Positions 23,780 through 36,302 of a stretch of DNA of 64,000 nt are shown here, one piece after another. Each line of letters begins with the position of its first letter. The first letter of the stretch is position 1. The stretch covers positions 682,001 through 746,000 of the forward strand of contig NC_065536.1 of NCBI RefSeq assembly GCF_932294415.1. The letters run 5' to 3'. This DNA comes from Quercus robur (Eukaryota > Streptophyta > Magnoliopsida > Fagales > Fagaceae). A model generated the notes under the pieces. The model saw nothing but the letters and a program-made list of their open reading frames with translations, ran no database searches and was not told the DNA's origin. A program made the translations under genes and the position numbers.

Positions 23780-24550
23780 ATGACTAGAAAGAAGGTCAAG
23801 CTTGCATACATCACTAATGACTCTGCTAGAAAAGCTACCTTCAAGAAAAGGAAGAAGGGGCTGTTGAAGAAAGTAAGTGAGCTGAGCACTCTCTGTGGCA
23901 TTAAGTCCTGCGCCATTATTTATAGCCCATATGATTCTCAACCTGAAGTTTGGGCTTCTGAGCATGGCATTCAACATGTTCTTGGACTGTTCAAGAACAT
24001 GCCTGAAATGGAACAGACCAAAAAAATGGTCAACCAGGAGAGTTTCCTGAGGCAAAGGATTGCCAAAGCTAATGAGCAGTTGAAAAAACAACAGAAAGAC
24101 AACCGGGAGAAGGAGATGACAGAGGTCATGTTCCAAAGCCTGACTGGAAAAAGCCTGCACAACTTAACCATGATGGACTTGAATGATCTTGGGTGGTTGA
24201 TTGATCAGAATTTGAAGAATATATATAGAAGGATTGGTCAACTCAACAAAGTGGCTCAAAAGCAAGTCCAAGGCGAACCAGCTGCTGCAAAAACAGAAGG
24301 AATGGTGGTGGGGAGTACTAGTACTAGTACTACTCCTGCAGAGATGAATAATGCGCGGCAGCCTCATGATCATCATCAGAGAACACCAGGTTTTGAGATG
24401 AACATGGACACCATGCAGAGGCAGCAATGGTTCATGGATATGATGAATCTCCCATTAGAGAACAACATGGGGTTTGGAGGAGATGAGATGATGCTGCCAT
24501 TTGGAGATAACAGTCACAATGCTCTTTGGTCTAATGCCTTCTTCCCTTGA
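23780..24550 (+). CDS. AGL80: Type I (M-gamma) MADS-box transcription factor, AGL80-like
   Basis: Single-exon gene of 256 aa, as is typical of type I MADS genes. The start chosen is MTRKKVKLAYI at 23780; an upstream in-frame Met at 23696 adds 28 residues outside the MADS domain. Residues 1-60 are the MADS domain (K-x-T-F-K-K-R-K-K-G-L-L-K-K, STLCGIKSCAIIYSPYD, PEVW). About 85-120 is a charged coiled-coil (NQESFLRQRIAKANEQLKKQ), then LNDLGWLIDQNLKNIYRRI, all characteristic of the AGL80/PHERES group. Those proteins act in the female gametophyte and endosperm in Arabidopsis as heterodimers with M-alpha partners; the role here is inferred. The C-terminus is Met/His/Asn-rich. A (CTAGTA)n-like run (about 24317-24335) codes for Ser/Thr. 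Its gutted duplicate lies at 36.3 kb. Confidence 0.92.
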   Translation: MTRKKVKLAYITNDSARKATFKKRKKGLLKKVSELSTLCGIKSCAIIYSPYDSQPEVWASEHGIQHVLGLFKNMPEMEQTKKMVNQESFLRQRIAKANEQLKKQQKDNREKEMTEVMFQSLTGKSLHNLTMMDLNDLGWLIDQNLKNIYRRIGQLNKVAQKQVQGEPAAAKTEGMVVGSTSTSTTPAEMNNARQPHDHHQRTPGFEMNMDTMQRQQWFMDMMNLPLENNMGFGGDEMMLPFGDNSHNALWSNAFFP

Positions 24551-24990
24551 TTTAAAAAAAAAAAATATTAAAGAATCATAATTTAGCAATTTCCATTATG
24601 TACATGTTTGGTGTTTTCATTAACGATGACACAGGTTTCTTTTGTGCGTTAATTATAAGTTCAATGTACTTAAAATTATGTTCAACTGTTGTTTATCATA
24701 ATTATGATATTCAGTCTTATGTTGGTTCTTAAATTTGTCAATATATTTCTATTCAATCATATAATTTGAATGACCATCTAAGGTATTCAGTGTTCTTTCT
24801 TAGTTGTTTAAAACTAAATTAAACAAAACAAAAACTAGACAAGAGATGCACTTCGAAATCTTCTTCCAAATTTCTGTATGTGAATGTGCTTTATTTTTTA
24901 CGTCGCATTATTTGGTTGCAAGTTGCAACTGCAATATTCGCAAAATTTTCATTCAAAGGTTATCCATTTGACAAATATAGAAATATATTT
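24551..24990 (+). other. 3' flank of the MADS gene (shared with copy 2)
   Basis: 3' UTR and flank. They align with 36451-36882 in copy 2, which shows that copy 2 once had the whole MADS transcription unit apart from its promoter. Confidence 0.6.
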
Positions 24991-26879
24991 CTCAATTCCA
25001 ATATGGTATCAAAGCATTGGACACCCAGTTAAAAAAAATATAATAATAATAAATAGTATCAATTGTAACTAATATTATAATTAAGGAATTAAAATTAAGA
25101 GCCTTGTAAGATGTAGTTCAATGGATATCTTATAGTATTTTCAACGGAAACGTTTAAAGTTCAAATCAAAAGAGTCAATTTTGTACAATATGCCGTTTTG
25201 GTTTGCTTAGAGGAATGAAATATTACAGGTGTACCGTTTTTGGATTACTGCTATATATATGTCTATATGTTTGTATTTATTTATGTAAGTATGGATATTA
25301 ATTTTTATGTTTATCAACATAAAATTTAAAATTCACATATTTTATAAACCTAAATATTAGTCTAAGTACATAAACCGAATATATCAGCTTGAACATTTTT
25401 TTTCCCCAATTTTTTACAATTTTCTAACATTTTTTAATTTTTTTTATTGTACCAACCAAAATATCAATACCAGCATAAACGCCCAAAATATCCTAGTACA
25501 ACCTGGTATTGTTTCACTACATTTTAGAGGTTATTGACTTAATAACTGATACGATATTTACTTCCATGATTTAAAATTTAAATCACCTAAACAATCAAGT
25601 TACCAAAACAGAGTACAAGTAGTAAATGCAGAATGAGGGTACAGTACAACAATACAAGCATAATAGACAGTAATATGGCCCCAAGAGTGGGCTTGGGCCC
25701 TGACACACTAACACAGGGAATAACTCCAAGAGGCTGAAATGTAACTGACAATTGAGTTACTTGCTATAGCATTTAAGGTTAAATTTCCATTGTTAAATGG
25801 AGCTAGCCTAATAAGAAAGTGAGGGTCTCGTGACTATTTAATAGAAAAAAATATATGATAGAAAACCATTTGCATGAAACATAAATAACCCATGTTTTAG
25901 ACAATATTATTATTATTACAGTTCACACGTCTCATGTTACATGCTTTCTTGCACTATTTTATTAGTCATACATGAAAAAGTTTGCACTTCTTCTTCTAAA
26001 CTTAATTCATACCTCAAGCCAGAGCACTCATACGGTGCCATTGCACAAAAACCTAAGCCACAAAAGCCAGGTCATGCCTATTTTGGTTCCCCTGCAGAAT
26101 GCATGAAAAACTTAGGTTACTTACTATATGTGTTTATGCCTATATGGTAAGAAGTTAATTGGAATGCATTTTCCTTTGATCCATCCATTTCATTGTAAGT
26201 TAGTATCTGATAAGAATCTAATCTGTGACCTATTCAGATAGTTTTTGCCATTCAATTTTGTGAATCTATTTAGAGATATCAAGAAGGTTGCATATAATTA
26301 TATCAATTAAATTAGATGTGGATTTGATACAACAACTTCATCCAAGCTTAAATTTTCAAATTATGAAGTTGATCAACTGATTAATTATCTGATGCATACA
26401 ATACTTTCCATTTATTTGTACCCAACTGAATGATGCTCCTGTCATTTTTCATGTGGTAATTATCCACATATTTTAGATTTTTTCAAATTTAATGGTCGCC
26501 TTCAAAAATTGTATAATTTAAGAAGCAAAATTGTTGTCTGAATCCTTTGGCCAAATGGTAGTTAGCCTGTAAGGTTGGCCGGGGTTGAATGAGAATTCAT
26601 GATGTATTATATGCAAGATTGGCAAGTTCTTGGTAATGAAGAAGAAATGTGTCAATGAGTTATAGCTCAATTGGCACTTCCTTCTCCAATAATAATTAGT
26701 TGGAAGGTGAGGTCGTGAGTTTAAAACCTACTAGGTACGTCTATAACATACCAATAAAAAAAAATGAAACAAGTGAAATGTATTGTTTGTAAATAGTAAT
26801 ATGTGATTGCAACATATATTGGGCTGCTTTGTGAGGATATTTTGTGTTCTAAATGTTTCGTAGATTTTGTTTCAATGAA
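24991..26879. other. Copy-1-specific block, 1.9 kb, with SINE-like pieces
   Basis: Absent from copy 2, where an unrelated 390-bp LTR-type relic stands in its place. About 25095-25180 resembles an old tRNA-derived SINE ('tgtagttcaatgg' then 'gtttaaagttcaaatc'), low confidence. A clearer SINE is at 26655-26764. Nothing else is recognised and no gene is seen. Confidence 0.4.
26655..26764 (+). mobile_element. tRNA-derived SINE
   Basis: A-box-like TAGCTCAATTGGC (26663-26675) and B-box-like GGTCGTGAGTTTAAAAC (26711-26727) are spaced as in a pol III promoter. They are followed by 'taccaataaa' and an A-run at 26755-26764. This is the layout of short plant SINEs. Target duplications are not clear. 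Confidence 0.6.
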
Positions 26880-29381
26880 TTACTTGCCTGAAAAGTAAAA
26901 AGGAATAAGTAAAACAAAAATGCAAAAAGTAGAGGTGTTTAGGATGGGGGCATGAAGGTATCAATTTTGCATATACTAATTCAAAGATGCAGTTAAGGAA
27001 CTATAGGGTGAAAGATTGGTCTGGGGGAGTTTATTGACTTGATTCTGTGAATTGTTGAAATCTATCTTAGTGACTTGACTTCAAATGAAGAATATCCCAC
27101 ATGCATATTGCGCACTCAACATGATTCCTTTCTAATTATTAAGGTAGTAAATGGAGGAATTAAAACTTTATTACTTGGAGTTACTTCCTAGGTAGTGGTT
27201 ATTGGCTATGATACTAGTACTTTAAATACATTGAATAATATTATATAGCACGAACCATTTCTTGGAGTTTAAGTAGGATCACTACATGTTAAGAGGCATC
27301 ATTTCTACATGCCAGATTCCATAGCCATATTGATTGTCCATGATTTAAAGTTGTCCTCTGGGTGGAGGAGATTGAGTCCAAGACATTGGAAATTTGGAAT
27401 ACCTTTTAGAAGGCCCAGCAACTATGCAAGTACCTAATATCTATGGAGTAGCTTATATGAGAATTCTCTATATTTTTTGCATTATAAATATGAAATTTGC
27501 TCCCACACCTACACAATAACATGTTCCATATGACTACGGCTTTACAATTACATGACCTATACATCAAGCTGAAGACATGCATGCAGTTGCGCACACATTC
27601 AATGCTTTCAACCACAATATATATCTTCATTCTCATTGTGCCATTATTGTTGGTTAATTGCATGGCATGTTGCTTGATTTATTTATTTATTTATTTTTAA
27701 AAGGGCATCACAAAAGTATATATCTTCTGAATATAGTGCTAGACATGTAAAACCTTGCCCGATTACTTTAGCTTAAAAATAGTAAAGAGGTTTTCTTTGA
27801 TTTAGTCATGGATAATGGATTGTGTTATTTGAATATTAGATAAATTTCCTTAGCTGGAGAGCAAAATATATATTTCCCACTCACATAGATATTTTGTAAA
27901 ATATTGTAAATGTGAAGAATCTTACATTTTTTTCTTTATTGAAATTTCAACATAGATAGAAAAAGAAAAAGAAAAGGGCAAGATTTTTTCCAAAAGAAGG
28001 CTTTTAATTTACTGTGATATATAATATATGAGCAGATGGTGGCCAAAAAAAAAAAAAAAAACTAATAGGCTTCCAGAAATATCTTCTGTAACATCATAGC
28101 ATAGGAAAGAGAAATAGGATTCATATTCTTTTCTTTTAAATTAATTATTATAGTGGAGTACAAAAGGATGAATTTGAAGGGTTTAAAAAAGTCAGTTGTT
28201 TAGGGGGAACCATGTTTTATGTTGTTGGAGGAATCATTCAGAAAGTGGTAAAGAAAAAAGAGAGACAAAGAAGAAACAAGAAAAAATATTTCTGAAATTA
28301 GCATATGCAGGTTTTTACTACGTCTTTAAAATTCCACCTTGAATGTATCATTTATTTTTGGTAATTAATATGTCTTGGTCTAGTAGAAGCCAGCAATGCA
28401 ATTTATACAACCTTAAGCCAAAATTTGAAATGCATGTCCAAAAATTATATGCTAAGCAACCTCTAAAATAGTTGAATAATTAAGTGCATGACTGAAGAAT
28501 GACACATTGAATTTGGCTCAAGTACTGAAGCATTTTGTAGTTTTACCAAGGTAAAGAATATTGAAATAGATATATATATATATATATAGCATGATTCTTT
28601 TAGGGGTCACAACTCACACAAGGGAAAGCTACTAAAATCTTGACATTCCAAGTCACTTAGTACTGTAATATGATGCTGCCAACTGCAGATTCTCTCGCAT
28701 GATTGTCAATCCTGGATGTGACTTGAGATTTCAAAACAACCCCCGCCAATTGTTTGGCCAATTCTAGTCTTGAATTATTACTAAGGTGTGACCTATAACA
28801 TGAACTTCATTCTGTGTTTCTGGTCGAGATTTAATGGGTTTTAATCATTCAAGGACATTAGTAGTATATTATTCTTCTCTTTATTCCCTTTTTTGTTTTC
28901 AGCAAAAATCATTCTGGAGTCGGAACAGACATTATGTGTGGTTTTGTTCTGCAAAGTTATTAAGTGTGAGTTACGACTGAATAAAAAGAATGAGTAATGT
29001 AAAGATGGAACAAAAACCTAAAAGAAAGGAGAAAAAGAAAGAAAGAGAATTGACAACTTGACAACAATAACATGTGCCATGTACAATAATTGTGCGGAAT
29101 AAACCACAACCCCTCTTCAAGGGATTGTACTTACGATTCCAAATTCTACTTGGCTAACACAAACCGTATCTTAATTTATTGACCAGTGAATTGTGTAGCA
29201 TTAGCCATTATGTTGCTTGCAAATGGTTAACTCAAGAATATTCAGCAGCTTAATTATCTAAATTGCTCTAGCATATATCTAGTAAAGCCAAACCAAAGAA
29301 TGTCATATGATATTTGAAATTCCAGATCACAGGCACTAAAGTTCTTTAAATTTTAATTATTATGTTTCTTCATGATTGCAA
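26880..29381. other. Non-coding part of duplication copy 1
   Basis: Aligned with 37270-39990 of copy 2. No long frame is shared between the two copies, so this is treated as non-coding. It contains a (TA)n run near 28568-28587. Confidence 0.5.
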
Positions 29382-32300
29382 TGAAAGTTTTGGAGCTTAA
29401 CAGAGTATTCAACAATGGCGGAAAAATAAGAATCAACAAATGAAAGAGAGAGAGAGAGAGAGAGAGATTTCTGGAGAGAGTTAAACTGAAAATGTATTTC
29501 CACAACTTAATAAAATACAAGCATCAAGATTGTTTATATAGTATTTACATGAAGATGAGTCCAGAAACTAATCTAACTGAACATTAACTAACTCCACGTT
29601 ATGAGGCGCGGATTAAGGGTTGACAGCTGGAAGGTAGTTATGACAGCTGGAAGTCAGAGCTGGACTGTTGAGAGTTTGATCAAGCACTGAAGGTGACTCT
29701 GAAGCTTGATGAGAAAACAGAGCACTGGAAGGTTTGACTCATGGACAATCTCTCCAAAACGTCCCGTTTCATTCAAACATAAAATAGGCTAACTTAAACG
29801 ACATCGTTTCTAATATGAAACTAGTCATTGCCTAGCCGTTAGAGACTTCTTCTTCTATTCTCAACTTGTGCTCTGTTTTAGAATCAGGACTGTCTTTAAC
29901 ATCCCCCCTCAAAACCATGGGGTCAAGAGACACCATGATTTTGGAGCGAAGAAAAGCAAACCGAGAAGTGGATAAACTCTTTGTAAAAACATCAGCGAGT
30001 TGATCACCGGTTGCAATGTACTTGATCTGAATGTCCTAGCGCAAGACCTTTTCTCGAACAAAGTGGTAGTCAACCTCTATATGCTTCGTACGAGCATGAA
30101 AAACCGGATTGGAGGCAATGGCCAGAGCAGAAACATTGTCACACCAGAGCTTGGGAGGAGCAAAAAGATAGATACCAAGATCCTTCAAGACCTGGCGAAG
30201 CCAATAGAGTTCAGCAGTGGTGGTTGCCAAAGCTCTATATTCAGATTCAGTAGAGGAACGAGAGACAGTATCTTGTTTCTTGGCACTCCAAGTGATTGGA
30301 TTAAACCCAAGATACACAATATAACCAGTGATGGAATGTCTATCAAATGGATCTCCGGCCCAATCTGAATCAAAGAAAGCAGATAAGGAAAAAGGACCAG
30401 GTTGAAGCAAAATGCCATGATTCAAAGTACCATTAACATAGCGTAGAATTCTCTTGGCAGCAATTAAGTGTGCATCAGTTGGATGAGACATAAATTGGCA
30501 AACCTGCTGGACTGCAAAGCTTAGATCAGGTCTAGTAAAGGTCAGATAGTGGAGAGACCCAACCAAGCTCCTATACTCATGTGGATTAGATAGCAAAGAC
30601 CCATCAGTAGGAGACAATCTGGTGTTAGGAGCAGATGGGGTACGAGCAGGGTTGGAAGAATGCATATTGGCCTTGATCAGTAAATCCTGGGCATATTTAG
30701 TCTGAGACAGAAAAAGACCTTTGGAAGATCTAGTAATCTGAAGGCCAAGGAAGTAATTAAGAGAGCCTAAATCCTTAAGTTCAAAGGCTGAGCTGAGCTG
30801 TGCAATCAAAGAGGACAAGAATTGAGGATTGTTCCCAGTGAGAACTATGTCATCAACATAGACTAACAGATATACAACCAAGGAGCCTTGTCTGAAAATG
30901 AACAAAGAAGAATCAGAGAGAGAAGCCTGAAATCCCAGATGCAACAATTCAGTAGAAAACCTCTCAAACCAGGCCCTAGGGTCTTGTTTAAGGCCATAGA
31001 GAGACTTGAGAAGCTTGCAGACATGGTTAGGATGAGCTGGATCAACATACCCAGGTGGTTGAACCATGTAGACCTCCTCCCTAAGGAAACCATGCAGAAA
31101 AGCATTGCTAACATCCAGCTGCCTCAGTGGCCAATTGAATTGAACAGCAAGGGATAGAATGATCCTCACAGTGGGAGGCTTAACAACAGGACTGAAAGTT
31201 TCATCAAAGTCAATTCCAAATTGCTGGTGGAACCCCTTGGCAACAAGTCTAGCCTTATACTTGTTAATGGAACCATCACTATTTCTTTTAAGTTTGAACA
31301 CCCATTTGCATCCTACTACATTTTGTGAAGGAGAAGGAGGAACCAGAACCCAAGTTCTCTGCCTTTGAAGAGCATCAAATTCAGCAGCCATAGCAGAACA
31401 CCATTGGGGATGCTGAACTGCTATTTTGTAGGAGGGAGGTTCAGTGAGAGTGTAATCTGGCTTGGGAGGAGATGGAGCCTTCTTGGATGGAGCCTTCATG
31501 ACAGCAAGAACCTTTGGTTGGAAAATACCATCCTTTGATCTAGTGATCATGGGATGAGTGTTACCAACAATAGGAACCTGAATGGGGACAGTGGAAACAG
31601 TTGGAGGACTAATGTGTGGTGAGATAGGAGAAGGGGAGCTAATGTGTGGGGAGGAATGTGTATAGGGCTGTGTAGCTGTATGGGATGTATCAGTTGGTTG
31701 TGCAGAAGGTGATGTAGCAGAAGATTGTGTAAAAGGTGAGGAAGGCTGTGTATCAGTAGGCTGTGTAAATGGGGATGTAACAGAAGGTAAAGGAGTGGAC
31801 TGTGTAGGTATAAAAGGTATATGAAAGGGAGGTGGAGTGGAAGACATGCCAGAGACCTGTGATGTACCAGTGGATAAAGCAAGAGATGAAATAAACTCAT
31901 GTTCATTAAAGTGCACATGTCTTGAGATATAGATTCGGGAAGTAACAGGGTCTTGACAGATATAACCTTAGGAATGAGCAGGATAGCCAAGAAAAATGCA
32001 AGGGGAAGTATGTGGTAAGAGTTTGTGAGCATTGTAAGATTTGAGCAAGGGAAAACAGATGCAGCCAAAGGTTCTAAGGTATGTAAGATCTGGTTTAGAC
32101 TTGAATAAGACTTCCCAAGGAGTGGAATTATGAAGAGTTGGAGTGGGGAGTCTGTTGATAAGATGAACTGCTGTGGAAACAGCATAGGACCAAAAAATTG
32201 GAGATAACTGAGAATGAGAAAGCAAGGTAAGAGCACACTCCACTATGTGCCTATGTTTCCTCTCAGCAACTCCATTTTGCTGGGGAGTATGTGGACAAGA

Positions 32301-34930
32301 AAACTGATGAGTAATACCATGTGAGGAACAAAAATGCTTGAATGCATTTGAGGTATATTCCCCACCATTATCTGATCTCAAGATTTTGATCTTAGAATCA
32401 AGTTGATTTTCAACAGAAGCTTTAAAGAACTTAAAGACTTCAAGAACATCTGATTTGTGTTTAAGAAGATAGAGCCATGTAAACTTGGAATAGGCATCAA
32501 CAAAAAGAACATAATATTGGAAATCATTAGAGGATTTGACAGGGGCTGGACCCCAAACATCAGAATGTACTAATTCAAGAGGCTTAGATGCACGAAAATC
32601 TGATACAGGAAAAGAAAACTGATGCATTTTACCACTTAAACAGTGCTTACAATGAGAAGGAGTTTTATTAGAACTTGAAATACAGACTCTATCAATTGAA
32701 GATAAAGCAATATTCAGTACTTTATCACTTGGATGACCTAACCTATGGTGCCACAACAACCATTTATTTGGTTTATTTACATGAAAACTTGAATGAACTA
32801 AAGGAAGGGTAGGAGCAGTAGAAGGATGAGGCTGACATGAAGAGACAGAGTTGAATTGAGATGATGGCTTGATGAAATTCTTGGAGTAGATTGGATAAAC
32901 ACCATTCTCACTCAAGCCCTTGTAAAGGAGTCTCCCCGTAGGAATATCCTGAATTTTGATGATATTGGCATCAAAATAACAAGAACAGTTATTATGGAGG
33001 CAGAATTTGTGAACTGAAAGTAAATTCATAGCAATTCTTGGTACATGAAGTACATTTTTAAGAAGAAACTTGTGATATTTGGTATGTAAGGCAGTGTTAC
33101 CTATGTGATTGATGGGCAAAGATTGGCCATTTCCAACTGTAACCTGCTCAGGTCCCTTGTACTGAGATTCAATAGACAAATTGTTTAGGTTTGCTGTGAT
33201 ATGATCCGAAGTGCCAGAGTCAGCCAGCCATGGGTCATGGTTGTTAGTGATGACAGCATTGGATGCACTAGCCATAGCAGCAAGTTTTGTGGGAGGGTGC
33301 TTGCCTTGGTAAGCAAAGTTCATCCTGTGGTAGCAATCTAGTGCCTGATGACCAGATTTGCCACAAATTTGACAAGATGGGCGTTCATGCTTGAAACCTT
33401 GTGAGGTATTCTGAGAAGGAAAATTCTGAGAAGGAAAATTCTGAGAATGGAATTCATGAGGAGAGAAATTGTGAGAGCTTTGAGAGAAATTATGAGAGCT
33501 CTGAGAAAGATTGTGAGGTGAAAACTGTTGACTTCCACCATGACTGAATCTGCCACCATTTCGTCCTCTAGAGTTATTGTTTCTGCCTCTCCCCCTTCCT
33601 GAATTATGATTCTGATAAGAGGTATGAGGACCTTGTTTACCATGAGAGGCAAACATAGCAAGAGAGCTAGGAACTGAGTCCAAGTGGTCAGTCATAGCCT
33701 GTTCCTCACTTTGCAGCATAATTGCAAGTTGCTCATAAGTGATTGGATCACTCCTAGTCCGAATTGCAGAGCAGAAATGAGCAAATTCTCTAGGGAGTCC
33801 TTTGAGCACAATGCATATCAATTCTTCATTGTCAACTGGTATGCCTACAGCAAGAAGCTTGTCACGAGCAACTTTGATCTTTTGCAAAAAAGAATTCACA
33901 GATTCATTGGTTTTCTTGATCCCTTGAAGTTCAAGCTTAAGGTTCAAGATATTAGCTCTTGAAGTGGAAGTAAATCTCTGCTCCAAAGTATTCCATACTT
34001 CCCTTGAGCTAGTGACACCAACAACAATTGAAAAGACCTGTGGAGTAAGAGTTGAATTAATCAAGGATAGGAGTGCCTTATCCCTGATTTTCCATGCTTG
34101 AAACTCAGAATTAGTCACTGACGTTGCATTTCCTGCTGCATCAAGAACAAAAGGCGATGGTGTTGGAGCAGTACCATCAATATGTTCAATTAAGGAATAT
34201 GCTTCTAGTATAGCAACTAATTGATGTTTCCATGGAATATAGTTGGTGTAGTCAAGCTTGATTGACATTAGGTTTGACATGCTAGATAGTAACAGTAATG
34301 GTGATGGAGTTGAGATTACAGTTGTAGAAGGAATGGAGGTAGTATGAGTTGGAGTTGTGTGCACAGATTGTGCTGTGTCATTTGGATTTGTAGAAGCCAT
34401 AGATCTTGGCTCTGATACCATGAAAGTTTTGGAGCTTAACAGAGTATTCAACAATGGCGGAAAAATAAGAATCAACAAATGAAAGAGAGAGAGAGATTTC
34501 TGGAGAGAGTTAAACTGAAAATGTATTTCCACAACTTAATAAAATACAAGCATCAAGATTGTTTATATAGTATTTACATGAAGATGAGTCCAGAAACTAA
34601 TCTAACTGAACATTAACTAACTCCACGTTATGAGGCGCGGATTAAGGGTTGACAGCTGGAAGGTAGTTATGACAGCTGGAAGTCAGAGCTGGACTGTTGA
34701 GAGTTTGATCAAGCACTGAAGGTGACTCTGAAGCTTGATGAGAAAACAGAGCACTGGAAGGTTTGACTCATGGACAATCTCTCCAAAATGTCCCGTTTCA
34801 TTCAAACATAAACTAGGCTAACTTAAACGACATCGTTTCTAATATGAAACTAGTCATTGCCTAGCCGTTAGAGTCTTCTTCTTCTATTCTCAGCTTGTGC
34901 TCTGTTTTAGAATCAGGACTGTCTTTAACA
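29382..34930 (-). mobile_element. Copia-type LTR retrotransposon, nearly whole, young
   Basis: Minus-strand element of 5549 bp with a perfect 5-bp target duplication 'tgcaa' (29377-29381 and 34931-34935). LTRs: 34421-34930 (5') and 29382-29901 (3'). A tRNA-Met primer-binding site lies at 34408-34420 and a purine tract just above 29902. Domain order on the minus strand is that of Copia: Gag from about 34400 with a CCHC knuckle (C-Q-I-C-G-K-S-G-H, about 33370), protease (LADSGTSDH, about 33230), integrase (HHRLGHPSD, DVWGPAP, SDNGGEY; about 32760-32250), reverse transcriptase (GCKWVFKLK to VYVDDIVLTG; about 31310-30840), RNase H (STESEYRAL, about 30240). By eye the LTRs differ at about 4 substitutions plus GA-repeat length, so insertion is recent. 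It looks nearly whole, with about one break in the coding frame; it is treated as a fossil. The Gag tail has an S/N/F/Q-rich repeat. The empty site survives in duplication copy 2 near 39990. Confidence 0.97.
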
Positions 34931-35610
34931 TGCAAATGGTCAACTTTTTATAGCTTGGTGAAACCAATAGCAAATTAGATGCCATTAATATGCTGATTTT
35001 TTCGTTGTTGAAGTTCTTAAGCAGTAACTTGAACTCATGCTTTCTCTCATTACATTCCTCTTCTTCTGTGTTCTTAAGAATACATTGGAGAGTTCCACAC
35101 TGGTTAATTTAAATGTATATCCTGACATTTTTATAAGCTTTAGCTAGGAAGCTTCTTGGTTCCTGTAACAATATACTAAATGACAAGATTGATCTAATTA
35201 GGCCATGATGTTTAGCCCAATAAGGTTGTTGCATGCACCCAAAGACGCCCAAACTCATGCATATTGATCAAGTTCAAGCAGTATTGAAACTTGACCCCAA
35301 TGACTACTTTAAGCATATTGCTGTCGTAATTTTCTGGAAAAAGAATCTCTCTCTCCACAACAGCTAAAGATTGTGTTAATTAGGAAAGTGTAAAGCCAGT
35401 GGACCAAAAATATCCAAAAATCACAAGAATGAATAGAGCTTGAAAAGACTACATGTAACTTAGTAAGTTCTCTGTATTGTGGAAAATACAAAAGCTTGTA
35501 TACAAACAAATATTCATCTTATTTATTTCACAACGATTTTGATTGACAAACTGGAAGCTAGAGTACTAAAGAATATTACAATAGGAAACCAGAAACGTAG
35601 ACATATTTGA
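34931..35610. other. 3' flank of small gene A, with the conserved downstream block
   Basis: Aligned with 40000-40868 of copy 2. Contains the block around 35150-35210 ('gctaggaagcttcttgg', 'aatatactaaatgacaag', 'taggccatga') that is also found downstream of the other three small genes. Confidence 0.5.
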
Positions 35611-35901
35611 TCAAGCCTTTTCATCTTGATAAACTGTGACAGATTGGTGTCCACCCATAGTTTGGCTTTCAGAAGCCACGAGATTGTTTTTGTGGATTGT
35701 GTGGATTCTTTCGATGTAAACTCCAGCCTTTATATCAACCTTGCGGTCAGCTACGTAATGGCTCTTGTCAGAATCACTTGGATATATCTTGGTTGTACTC
35801 TTTGCATCATCATATGAATCATCTTCTCTCCGAGGCTTCCTAGCTTTGAAGATGCCGAAGAAAGAGAAAGATGGAGATTTTCTCTGCTTGTTGTAGGCCA
35901 T
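35611..35901 (-). CDS. Small basic plant protein, cluster gene A (96 aa)
   Basis: Start set at MAYNKQRKSPSF (35901) because the copy-2 paralogue starts there; an upstream Met adds nine unshared residues. The protein has a basic, Phe/Ser-rich N-terminus (S-F-S-F-F-G-I-F-K-A-R-K), an acidic spacer (R-E-D-D-S-Y-D-D), a core K-I-Y-P-S-D-x-D-K-S-H-x-V-A-D-x-K-V-D-x-K-A-x-V-Y-I, and a C-terminal tail V-T-V-Y-x(3-4)-K-A. There is no signal peptide or membrane segment. It resembles small, uncharacterised plant proteins with a 'PSD.D...D.KA..FI' core; the K-A-x-x-F/Y-I motif faintly recalls DUF761 tails. Function is unknown. A TATA box (TATAAATA, complement of 36024-36031) lies about 120 bases upstream. 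It is the first of four same-strand paralogues. Confidence 0.75.
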   Translation of the reverse strand: MAYNKQRKSPSFSFFGIFKARKPRREDDSYDDAKSTTKIYPSDSDKSHYVADRKVDIKAGVYIERIHTIHKNNLVASESQTMGGHQSVTVYQDEKA

Positions 35902-36203
35902 GACTGTAGCTTGATTGATTAATGGCACAGATAGCTAGCTTTCAAGTGATAAGAGCCTTAAGTATGAAGAATGTTTTGAATGTGTGTTGTGTTCACTTGG
36001 GTTGTTAGTGCAGGGGAAGCTTGTATTTATAGGAGGAGCTTTTTTTGTTTTATTTTATTTTATTTTTTGAGAAGGATTTATAGGGGAGCTAGGTACTCTT
36101 TATGATGTTCTAATAGCCGTAGGTAGAGAATCTCAAGAATTCAACACTTCCAAACCAATATGAATGGTTGAAAATCAAATAACATTAGTAAGCAAAGGAA
36201 TTG
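35902..36203 (-). promoter_or_regulatory. Promoter of small gene A; end of duplication copy 1
   Basis: TATAAATA (complement of 36024-36031) and the leader 'gctagctatctgtgcc' next to the start are shared with gene B at 41254-41261 and 41150-41170. The copy-1 homology ends near 36190 ('aaataacattag') and copy 2 begins at about 36204. Confidence 0.6.
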
Positions 36204-36302
36204 AATAGTCTGTTTGGAGCAAGAAATTAAACTATGCACACAACAAAAAGAAAAGGTTTCAACTTCCATATTGTTTCTTGTTGTTCGCCTTTTCTGTCAG
36301 TC

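Larger units (their letters stand above)
23684..36190. repeat. Segmental tandem duplication, copy 1
   Basis: Collinear with copy 2 (about 36204-41372), lying immediately upstream in the same orientation. Matching blocks: MADS 5' end (23684/36204), MADS 3' flank to 24990/36882, 26880-29381/37270-39990, and 34931-36190/40000-41372 including the small gene. Copy 1 carries an extra 1.9-kb block (24990-26880) and the 5.5-kb Copia at 29382. Copy 2 carries its own insertions. Similarity in shared blocks is high enough to align by eye with few gaps. Confidence 0.88.

Noticed and set aside
26655-26764. tRNA gene
   Set aside because: A- and B-box-like sequences are present but there is no cloverleaf, and an A-tail follows; this is a SINE.
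30000-31368. Plus-strand frames within the Copia region
   Set aside because: Antisense shadows of the reverse transcriptase and RNase H region of the minus-strand Copia.
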